A stretch of 64,000 nt of DNA, from positions 17,202,501 to 17,266,500 of the forward strand of contig NC_134963.1 of assembly GCF_965638725.1 (NCBI RefSeq). Reading direction: 5' to 3'. The DNA is from Aptenodytes patagonicus. Lineage: Eukaryota; Chordata; Aves; Sphenisciformes; Spheniscidae. Positions within the stretch are counted from its first letter, which is position 1. The number at the start of each line of letters is the position of its first letter. Below, one piece after another: positions 37,776 to 64,000 of the stretch. The position numbers and the translations under genes were made by a program. The notes under the pieces were generated by a model. It worked only from the letters and a program-made list of their open reading frames with translations, made no database searches and was not told where the DNA came from.

Positions 37776-39200
37776 ATGCTGCGGGCGCTGCGGCTGTCGC
37801 TGTCGCTGCTGGTGGCGGCGCTGGTGGCGGGGGGCGGCCCGGGACCGCCCCGGCTCCGCGGGGCCGAGCTGCGGGACCTGGCCCGGGGCAAGGTGGAGGT
37901 GAGCGCGGGGCGGGCGGGGGGTGCGGGGACGCCGGGGGCGCCGCCGGGGGTGACGGGGCGTCTCCTCCCGCAGACCTGCGGCGGGTGACGGCTGAACCGC
38001 CTGAGGGAGGTAGGTGCCGCCGGGCGGGGGCCGGGGCCGGCGGGGGGCGGGGGCCGGGGCCGCCCCGCCGCTGAGCCGGGCCGGGCCGGGCCGCCCGCTC
38101 TGCCCGCAGGTGAAGGCCTTCGTCACCCAGGACATCCCCCTCTAGTACCCGCCGGCCGGCCGCGGCAGCCCCGCTCGGCGGGCAGTGCTCGGTGCGGCCG
38201 CGCCCCGGGCGCAGGCCCCTGCCGGGATGGGGCGGCGGGGGACGGGATATGGCGGGGGACGGGACGGGACGGAATGGGGGCGGGATGGGGGCGGGACGGG
38301 ATGGGACAGGGATAGGGGATGGGATGGGATGGGACAGGGCAAGACTGGGCGGGATGGGATGGAGGGTGGGACAGGATGAGGGATGGGAGAGAATGGGGGA
38401 TGGGAGGGGATGGGACAGAGGACAAGACAGGATGGAGGATGGGGTGAGATGGAGGACGGGATGGGCTGAGGGATGGGAGGGAGGATGGTACGGGATGGGG
38501 GGTGGGATGGGCTGAGGGATGGGAGGGAGGATGGTACAGGATGGGGGGTGGGATGGGCTGAGGGATGGGATGAGATGGAGGATGGGATTGGATGAGGTGT
38601 GGAGGATGGGATGGTTGGGGGACGGGATGGGACAGGGCAGGATGGGATGCGATGGAGGATGAGATGGAGGATAAGATGGGATGCAATAGAAGATGGGATG
38701 GGGTGGGATGGAGGATGGGATGGGATGGGAGGGAATGGGATGTGACGGAGGATGGGATAGGATGGGGGGCTGCATGGGCCCACCCAGTACTGTCCGCTCC
38801 TTAACACACCGCCCAGCCATAACCTGGAGATGAAGCACCTGCCCGGTGCTGACCCCGAGCTTGTGCTCCTCAGCCACCGATACGAGGAGCTGGAGGTGAG
38901 CGGGCAGCACGGCACCCACCACTGCAGCAGGGTCTGGGGTGGTCGGTGCCCCACAGGCGCCAGGCTGCAATCCCTCTCTGTGTGCAGAGAATCCCCCTGA
39001 GCGACATGACCCGGGAGGAGATCAACCAGCTGGTGCAGGAGCTGGGCTTCTACCGCAAGGAGACACCTGATGCCCCCGTGCCTGAAGAGTTCCAGTTTGC
39101 CCCTGCCAGGCCTCTGCCCACCTTGCTGCCCCATCAAGCTCCCGCTGCTGATGGCAAGACCCCACCTGAACGTGATGAGGGAGAACACCCAGACCTCTAG
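37776..39200 (+). CDS. SELENOM: Selenoprotein M (5 exons, in-frame UGA = Sec)
   Basis: ER-lumen thioredoxin-fold redox protein. Exons: 37776-37898, 37974-38009, 38110-38144, 38817-38895, 38988-39200, with GT/AG borders and consistent phase; 161 residues (human 145). Residues 1-20 or so form a hydrophobic signal peptide. Exon 2 is only 36 bp and encodes the redox motif TCGGU, where the TGA at 37986-37988 is selenocysteine, residue 46. Conserved blocks follow: [11 protein letters not shown], then [20 protein letters not shown], and [18 protein letters not shown]. The protein ends in HPDL, a KDEL-like ER-retention signal (human HADL). Reading TGA as stop would end translation in exon 2. Intron 3 (38145-38816) is a GGGAT-type minisatellite. 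A matching SECIS lies in the 3' UTR. Convergent with SMTN. Confidence 0.94.
37986..37988 (+). other. SELENOM: Selenocysteine codon (TGA)
   Basis: In-frame TGA in the 36-bp second exon at the position of Sec in the family CxxU motif (Cys-Gly-Gly-Sec). The flanking codons and both splice borders are conserved with the family, so the TGA is recoded rather than a nonsense mutation. Confidence 0.93.
38225..38780. repeat. GGGAT/GGATGGGATGG minisatellite in SELENOM intron 3
   Basis: About 550 bp of irregular GGGATGG, GGAGGATGGGAT and GGGACGG units that fill most of intron 3. One strand is extremely purine-rich. It yields long Pro/Ser/His frames on the opposite strand that are not genes. Confidence 0.9.
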
Positions 39201-39547
39201 CGAGGGGTGCCGCGCTCAGGAGAGGGTCCGGCAGCCAGTCCCCAGCGCCTGGGGACAAGGGTGTTACAGCAGGTGGGAACAGTGCCGCGGGGTGCCAAAG
39301 GTGCCCCTGCTGTTGTTTGGTGCTGTGTAGCCTCTGCCCCGAGGATGCCCTGAGCAGCTCCAGCCTTGAGCAGGGGCTTCCTGGGCATTGCGGACATCCC
39401 GGGGGTCCCGTGTGCCTGTTGTTGCCCTCCCTCCCCTGCAGCCCGGTATCCCTGGACAGTTGGGAGGAGCGGCATTCTTTGTGCTCCCTCACCGTGCCCT
39501 GAGATTTAGCTGACTCCCCGTGCTGGGCAGTGGTATCCTACCTGCGT

Positions 39548-39608
39548 GGGACAGGATGAAACCCTCAGCAGAAAGCCCCAGGTGCTGAGGGTAGATGTGC
39601 TGAGTCCC
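39548..39608 (+). promoter_or_regulatory. SELENOM: SECIS element of SELENOM
   Basis: Hairpin in the 3' UTR 348 bases past the stop. Lower stem GGGAC (39548-39552) pairs with GTCCC (39604-39608). The 5' core ATGAA (39556-39560) faces AGAT (39593-39596), giving the UGAN/NGAU non-Watson-Crick quartet. The upper helix is a perfect 10-bp stem: ACCCTCAGCA (39561-39570) with TGCTGAGGGT (39583-39592). The 12-nt apical loop GAAAGCCCCAGG contains a CC run. Mammalian SELENOM SECIS elements are known for having CC instead of the usual AA in the apical loop. This hairpin would recruit SBP2 and eEFSec to recode UGA. Confidence 0.9.
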
Positions 39609-39679
39609 AGAGGTGGGAGAGCTGTCCCCGGGAGGGTATGGCTTTACACCCCAGCAGGGTTGCCTCGTATCGAGCCCCC

Positions 39680-39685
39680 AGTAAA
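39680..39685 (+). terminator. SELENOM: Variant poly(A) signal AGTAAA of SELENOM
   Basis: AGTAAA, a common variant hexamer, about 70 bases after the SECIS, followed by the T/GT-rich GTGTCGTCTTTCC at 39711-39723. A canonical AATAAA at 40402-40407 could act as a distal signal. Confidence 0.55.
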
Positions 39686-40409
39686 GCCCTTGCATACAAT
39701 TGGCTGCACTGTGTCGTCTTTCCAGGGAGGGCTGGGCTCGGTGCATCCCACACTGCTCTGTACTGGGTGCTGGGAGGAGCTGGGTGCCCCAGAGCTGCTC
39801 GCAGAGGCAGGAAGGGATGGCAGGGTCATAGCCGCTGCTGGCAAGCTGACAAACCATCCCACGGACCAACCATGGTGTTCCTGTGCCACCCCCTCCCTGG
39901 TGCGATGGATGGATGGGGCACCACGGCTTGGGATGAGCTGCTCTCACAAGGCGCAGGGGGATGGGTACGAGCCCACGAGTGGGTCCTGCAGTGCTGAGCT
40001 GAAGCCCAATGGCTGCGCTGGCTCAGCAGGGACATCTGGTCCTTGGCTGGGGAATGGAACAGGGCACAACTGTGCCATCTGCAGACCTGGCTCTGTGCAG
40101 CCTCGGTGGCAGCGTGGGGTCTTCTCCACGTACCAAGCTTGGGGGCGGCAGGGGGCGGTGAACCAACAGCCTTTGGTCGGAGTGGGACGCCGATGGTGCC
40201 CCTGGGCTTCGGGCATCAGAGCAGCATGTGCCCCACATCTCCCCCCCAGCTGGGTGAGCAGTGGGCCTGCAGGCAGGGGGCTCCAGGAGCAGGCAGGGCT
40301 GCCAGCACTCGCCCCAGGCACTGCAGCGGGCACTGCACTGGTGACACAAAGCAGCGGTGCGGCCGAGGAGATGGACCCAAGGCAGAGGCGTCACCCTATA
40401 GAATAAACC

Positions 40410-40415
40410 TTTATT
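40410..40415 (-). terminator. SMTN: Poly(A) signal (TTTATT on +) of SMTN
   Basis: On the minus strand this is AATAAA about 775 bases after the stop in the distal SMTN last exon. It overlaps a near-palindrome AATAAACCTTTATT (40402-40415), so a canonical hexamer is present on both strands. Confidence 0.65.
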
Positions 40416-41189
40416 GTCTGGCTGGTGTTGGTACACGTGTCAACGCGGGTGTAGAGACGGTGATGGAGGGGTGAGCGGCGCTGAGCACGTGGTGCCCTGA
40501 GCTGGGCTGGGGAGGAGAGCGGGGGCTGCTGTCCCAGCTCACTCCTTGGGCCCCTCGCTCCCCCAGGACCCCTTGCCTCCCCACCCACTCCCCAGCACAC
40601 GGGTGCTGCAACCCCCCGGTGTGGAAGCGCCCCAGAGTGCATGTGTGCAGTGGGAAGCAGGGTGTCAGCACGGGGCCGTGGAGCCATCCCTAGGGAGGTG
40701 GCACCAAGCAGGGCCTGCGGTGGGCAGAGGGACTTCCTTGCAGGGGGCCAAGGAGGACCGCTTGTGGGCGTGCTGCCTGTGGAATGCACCGCGACCTGGG
40801 CTGGGCTGCACAACCCTGCTCTGCTGCCAACCCATGCCAGCCCCGGGCCCGAGGGCGCAGCCATGCCCGGACCTCCCCAGGGATGCAGGGGTGCTGCCCA
40901 CGGGACAAACAACTCCTGGAGAACAAATAACTTAACATGCTGGAGCACGGGAGGTGAGCCAAGCTGGGGAACATCCCTGGCAGTGCCTGCCTGGCCCTGC
41001 CCACAGGGTCAGCCCGCAGCCAGCCGGGGCAGAGGGAGCTCCAGCGAGGCAGAGGCGTGGGGTTGCCCTGGTGGCAGAGCCCCCCGTCCCCAGCGCCGGT
41101 CCCGTGGCCTCCCTGGACCCTCCTGGGACAGGCAGCTCCCCTGCCCACCGGCAGCCCTGAGGGCAGGGGGGTGGCAGGCAGGGCAGGCT

Positions 41190-58738
<17,549 letters not shown>

Positions 58739-61700
58739 CTGGGTGTGACAGGGCAGGGCTCAGCACCAGCTCCAACCGCTGCGGCCCCCTGGCTTGGGGC
58801 CAGTGCTGCCCTCCGCCGGGCTGCCCACATGCCATACAATGGGGCTGTCTGTCTGGTGGGGCCCACGCGCATGGCGCACACTGCCTGGCACTGCCTGGCC
58901 CCGCGGGGAGTGAGCACAGCCCCCCCGGGGGCAGGATGCTGGGACCAGCCACGGCGAGGAGGGGCTGCCATGGTGGCACCGAGACCTCCAGGCATGTGAG
59001 GGGCAAGGAGACAGGGGCATGTGGCACAAATGCCCATCGGTGGTCTGTGCAGCCACCAAGGCTCGGTTCCCTGCAGCCCTGCCCCCACATGCCACCAGCA
59101 CAGGGACAAGCCCTCCTGCCCACGCCAGCCCCTCCAGCAGTGGGGGAGGGGACACAACACGACAGCAGAGGATCTGGTTCCCCTCTCACCCCCATGGCCC
59201 CCAGGAGGTGTTAATTGGGAAGGTCCCAGCACCCCACTGAGGAAGGATCCCCCCCTGACCCCCCTGCAGCCCTCCCCACCCTTACCCAGCACTAGGGGAT
59301 GGTGGGCGGCTCTCGGAGCCAAATCCATGAGCAGGATCTGTCCTAAATCAAAGTCCAACCCTCTGTATGTGGGCAGCACGGCCACGACCCTCCCGCACAA
59401 CCCCCCATGAACATCTCATGGGTGCTCCTCAGCCCACCCAAGGCCACCCACCAGGACCTGGCATGGGCACCCAGAGCTGCTTCCCCTCTTCCAGATCAGG
59501 TCCACAGCCCCATCCCTGGCACTGGCCCAAGTGCTTCGAGGGGGCCATGCACAGGCCCCCCCCATGCTGAAGGGGGCCAGAAGGCAGCCGGATCCGTGGG
59601 GAAAGGCCAGCCAGGGCAGGCACAGCCCCACTGTCCTGCTGTGGGACATCGGGATCGACCCGGCGCTGGGAACCCAGGAGGCAATTTCCCATGGAACTTG
59701 TTAAAAATAAACCCCGTGACCCACAGCAGCTGCTGTCAGCATCAAGCCCCGGCATGCTGGGAGCAGCCATGGCTGTGCCACGGGACAAGAGCATCAGTCC
59801 CCTCCCTTCCAGTCCCATGGGCCACTGCCAGGCCACGTATCGGGGCTCTTCAGGTTCTGATGCAGTGGGAATGCAGGGCTGGTCCCTCAGCTGGATCCAG
59901 ACTGAGCAGTGCCGAGGGCCCCAAACCATCGCCCACACACAGAAACGTCTGCACAGACCCACCAGCAAAGCCATCGCCCTCCCTGCTCGGGGTTTGGGGA
60001 CCAGGGGGGAATATTTCCATCCCAGTGAAGCCAGCAGGCACAGAGCTGCCACGTGCTGCCCCAGTGGCAGCCATAATTGTGGTCCCCCAGCCCCTGCCAG
60101 CCTCAAGGCCCAGCTGGGAGCAGCATCCTTCCCCAGCTGGGAAGACCCTGGCAGGATGCTCGGCAGCCAGGACTGCCGACCCCCAGGGCAGCTCACCCTG
60201 GCCAGCCCGGCGCTGAAAATGCATGCAACCTCGGGGGCAGCCACTCGAAGCCAGGGTGCTCCCTCCCACCCTGGCAGCCCCCACCACACTGGCTGGCAGT
60301 GTCATCCCTCCCAGCACGCTGCAGCTGCTTATTGCACCCCACAGCAGCGTGAACATCTGCCTCCTGGTCGGAGCTGGGGCCTGCAGCCCCTCTGGGCTCT
60401 TATCCAGAGCTGGCACCTCCGCTGGCGCAAGGGCAGGGAAGCAGCTGGGAAGAGCAGGAACTGCTGCGCTGCCAGGGCAGGGGGATGTTGGGGAGGAAAC
60501 CAGCCCCTCCGTCCACAGGGGCCTCCCATTTCCCGTCTGCGCTAGGCCTGCCTGCCCCGGGCGGCTGCCTGCACCCTGGGGACGCTGACTGCCAGGACAA
60601 AGGCACCGGGACAGGGACTTTCCCTCTGCCGCTCCAGCAGAGCCAGCAGCCACCCTGGCCGGCCAGGAAGCCCAGCTCTGCTGCGCGTGGGGTGGCAGCA
60701 AGGGGCTGGGGGAGCGATGGAGCCTGGTCCAGCCCAAAACAAGGGGCTGGAGGCGGAGGCCCCGTTGCAAGCACGGCTCTCCCCACAGCTATGCAAAGGC
60801 CTTGAGGACAGAAAAACACTCTTCTGCCACACGCTGGGAGGCTGAGGCTCCAGCTCTTCCCTAAGTAAGCTGCTGGTGGTGCGTTGCTTGGCCCCGGCAG
60901 CCAGGTCAGGGCGATGGGGGGGGCAGCAGCTGCAGGAGCGGGGAGTGCTGGAAGGGGGGGGGACATGACAGCCCCACGCGCACTGGAGCAGGGGACACCC
61001 GCCCGCCAGCTCCAGGGTCTGCCCTGCCCGGGAGGCTCCATCTGGGACCTGACCTGCACCCGGGCCCTGGAAGGCTTCTCCCTGTAGGAGAAATGGCAGC
61101 AGGGCAGCAGAAAGAGCCTCGTCCCAAGCCCACGTCAGCAGGGAGCCGGGATGAGGCAAATGAGTGGCTTTGGAGGCTCCGTGGCCAGCGGCGAGGGGGA
61201 GCATGCCGGAAACCACAGCTGGAGCCAGGGGGTGGGAAGGGGCCGAGGGGCCCAACCCTGCCTGCACGGGCAGGCCCAGGGATCAGCACATGCCAGGGCC
61301 CCACCGGCCCTGCCCAGCCAGCAGCAAATTAATGGTTATGAGCAAACGCCCGCCTCGGCACACACACAAAGTGGCTTTGTGAAAAGGGTGCTGGCAAGGC
61401 ACCCGTGGGCTACTTTCCTGATGATGCCTGAGTACTGTGGTGTTCAGAGCCCCAGCATGGCTGGCAGCTCCTCCGGGAGGGCCGTAATTAGCCCTGCATC
61501 CATCCGGCTCCCCAGAGCAGCTGAGCACAGAGCACTTGGGAGGCTGGAGCCCGGCCACAGGGAAACTGCTCTGGGGACAGGAGCCAGGCACACCAAGCAC
61601 CTCCTGCAGCCCCAAGCTTCACTGTCACCTTTGGAAGGAGCCACAGAGAGTGTGGCTGCCTCCCAGAGGAAAGCAGGAAGGACAGCTGGGTGATGGGAAC

Positions 61701-64000
61701 ATGGCAGGGATGCAACGCTCCTTGGGGCCATTGAAGCCCTTTCCAAAGGCCACTGGGTGTAAGAAGAAGGGGACCTCATGGCTGTGACTTTCCTAGCTCA
61801 AGCCTGCCCTGCCTCTGCCTGCAAGGGGATTTGCATTCTGCCTGTCTAATTAATCAGGCTGAAATCTGGAGGGGCCAGGAGAGGGGAGCATTCCCCAGCC
61901 CGGGGCCAGCAGACCACAGCCTGGAGCTCAGCACAGCCCCGAGCGCTCAAATAACCCCCTGCTTCCAGACACCCAGCTAAGGGCCACCCTGCAGCAGCAC
62001 CCACACCATTCCCCGCAGCTCCCTCCCCGGGCTCCTCCAAGCCCTTGGTCACCTTCATGCTGCACCACAGGCTCATCCCAACTGGCCTCTCTGGGACTGG
62101 GATACCAGCAGGCAGCTGGGGAGTGAACCGCAGTGATGCCTACGGGAGGGAGATGGGGGGCAGATGCTCCCTGGCAGCCCCCAGCACAGCCAGCACAGCA
62201 ACGGTCCTGATGAGAGGGCTGCAGGGACCTGCTCACGTCCCCCAGCCTCCTTCTTCCAGGACCCCCAGGGACATCACACGCTGCTGCCGAGGTCTCACTT
62301 GCTGGGAGAAAGGAGGAGGAGAAGCAGCCCAGAGCCTAAGGCTAGGGAGAGCAGAGGAGCAGGGAGGAAGCAGTGGGAGAGGCAGTTTTCCCTTATATGG
62401 GCTAATCCTCTTCCAGCTGAGCAGAGCCAAAACCTAACCAGAAAGAAAAATAATTCCTTCCCTGTCTCACGTCAGCTCGGAGCAGGCTTTCCCCAGCCCA
62501 CGCCGCACAGGGAGACCCGAGCCGCAAGCAGGGTGCTCTGGGGATGCAAAGCCCCAGCGGGTCGAAGTCCAAGCCCCGGGGAGAAGCGGCACTTGCTGTG
62601 TGGGTAAGATCCACCTCCTCAGGCTGGCTGGAGACCCAGCCACACCACAGACCCAACACCCACCCCATCACTGCTCCTGCGGCTCCATCTCAGCCCAGAG
62701 ACCTCAGACGGGACATGGCAGAGCCAGAGCACTGGCAGGACAGGGAGAATCCCAGACCACCCATCCCCACACCTCCAGACCCCCCCGTTGGCCCCGATGT
62801 CACCCATGGAGAGCGGTGGGCTCCTCAGCCCACAAACAATGCGCACTGTCACCCAGAGCAGGCTGAGGATGGCATGCCAGGAGGCTCTGGCAGGGCAGCA
62901 CAGCCGCCAGGCCAACCCTCTGCCCATGGCACGGCGCAGCTCCCACTTCCCGCCTGTGCCACGGCACCCTGACTCTTTCCTGTTCCCGCAGACGTGCCTT
63001 CCCGACTGACTCAGCTTCCTGCTGTAACCATTCCCAAGCGCCGGCCGGGGCCACCCCGCGCTCAGCCCCCGGGGCACCCAGCAAACCCCCAGCCCTGAGC
63101 CTGTGGTACCCCAGGGCTGGAGGGAAGGTGGCAGGGCTGCCCGAAGCCGGGCAACAGTTTGTAGGGCTTCATGGCACAACAGCCCTGGCTGAACAGGTCA
63201 GAGCCCAGCACCCAGAGTCACCTTTGGGACACACAGGCGCTCATCCCCCACAAGCCCACCTGGCCCCGGCAGCCGCAAGGCCAGGGCTCGGCTCCAGCTC
63301 TTTCTCCCGAGGGAACAAATGGAGCAGGGAAGCGACTCGGACGTTGCTCCAGCAGCTGCCGTGCAGGAGGGGATGCCCAGCCATGCGGGCATGGAGCCTG
63401 GGGAGCAGCCCCTGGCACCAAGACAGACCCGGGCAGCGCAGGAGCAGAGACCCGGGCCAGATGGCAGCCGGCACCGGGAAAGCGGTGAGCAGGTAACTGA
63501 GCAGGCAGCAGGAAACGTCTCAGGCGGGAGCCGCTGGCCAAGGAGATGGAGCCAACGGACAGACGTTACAGCCTGAGTGCGGGTGCAAGCAAAGGGCCAA
63601 GTGTGGCCAAAGCAGCAGGGCCGGAGTCTCTGGAGTCACTGGGGCAGGATGGGGGCTTGTGCTAGAGTTCACCCGTGCCCAGAGCTCCGAGCCAGGCCAG
63701 CTCGGGCCCCTCCAGGTGCTGCTGCCCGGGACACCCCAAGCACTTGCAGCAGCTCCTTGCCAGCGGCCCCGCTCGTCCCCCAGGCTGGGGGGCAGCGGCA
63801 GCTCCACCACCTGCGGAGGCGCAGACAGGCCCACGCTACCGCTCGGCCCCCGGAGCCAGCCCGGCTGCCCGCTCTGCCCGCGCCTCGGACAGCCACCACC
63901 TCCCCTCCCTCGGCGGGGCACAGGGAGCCGGGGCACCGCCGGGCACACACCGACCCGTCCGCCCGGGAGCCGCCACAAGCGAGCGAAGGCTGCGGGCAGC
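58739..64000. other. Upstream/first-intron region of SMTN, no gene recognised
   Basis: About 5.3 kb of GC-rich, mostly unique sequence. The short N-terminal coding exon expected from mammalian SMTN (Met plus about 16 residues ending in a phase-0 donor) was sought on the minus strand and not found. The exon may lie beyond the window or be too diverged to see. CpG density rises again after about 63700, which could mark a promoter at or beyond the edge. Confidence 0.5.

Noticed and set aside
37126-38970. 614-codon minus-strand frame with His/Thr and Ser/Pro repeats
   Set aside because: Produced by reading through the TG array and the GGGAT minisatellite opposite SELENOM; no splice or family support.
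58739-64000. Search for the SMTN N-terminal coding exon
   Set aside because: Candidates such as ATG at 59326 (MDLAPRAAHHPLVLG) and 60221 (MHFQRRAGQ) end in the wrong phase for the acceptor at 58738 and lack similarity to the known N-terminus.

Overview
This is GC-rich, repeat-poor vertebrate nuclear DNA, most likely from a bird (gene-dense microchromosome type). The evidence is several CR1 LINE fragments ending in the ATTCTATGA-type tail, two solo LTRs of the common avian ERVL type, small introns, and a gene order that matches the SMTN-SELENOM-INPP5J-PLA2G3 block of human chromosome 22q12, here read in reverse. No bacterial feature, CRISPR array, tRNA or rRNA was seen.

Layout. 1-21.9 kb holds no gene I can prove. 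It contains two CpG-rich islands (about 6.9-8.3 and 12.9-14.25 kb) carrying related pentanucleotide arrays in opposite orientation, two solo LTRs (5552-6145 and 11042-11635, each 594 bp with 5-bp target duplications), a third probable LTR, CR1 pieces, an (ACGTG)8 array and a 131-bp duplication carrying (CTG)8. By synteny the islands could belong to the mammalian neighbour RNF185, but no RNF185 coding exon was found. 22.0-24.5 kb: PLA2G3 (+), secreted group III phospholipase A2, seven exons. 33.9-25.6 kb: INPP5J (-), inositol polyphosphate 5-phosphatase with SKICH domain and Ser-rich tail, twelve coding exons. PLA2G3 and INPP5J converge with poly(A) signals about 110 bp apart. 34.7-36.2 kb: a CR1 LINE with decayed reverse transcriptase. 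36.25-37.6 kb: a TG-rich array. 37.8-39.2 kb: SELENOM (+), five exons, with an in-frame UGA for selenocysteine in a 36-bp exon and a convincing SECIS hairpin in the 3' UTR. 58.7-41.2 kb: SMTN (-), eighteen shared coding exons plus two alternative last exons that encode different second halves of the calponin-homology domain. A TATA-containing internal promoter at 49.4 kb supplies an alternative first exon for a short isoform. The N-terminal first coding exon of SMTN was not found; 58.8-64 kb looks like its intron or upstream region.

All exon models were built by hand from splice signals, reading phase and remembered family conservation. Phases are consistent across every junction given. The genes are independent housekeeping or tissue genes (lipid hydrolysis, phosphoinositide signalling, ER redox protein, smooth-muscle cytoskeleton) rather than a pathway. 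The points most worth checking are the SELENOM Sec/SECIS pair, the coding 6 x 17-residue repeat and isoform architecture of SMTN, and the paired pentamer arrays on the left.
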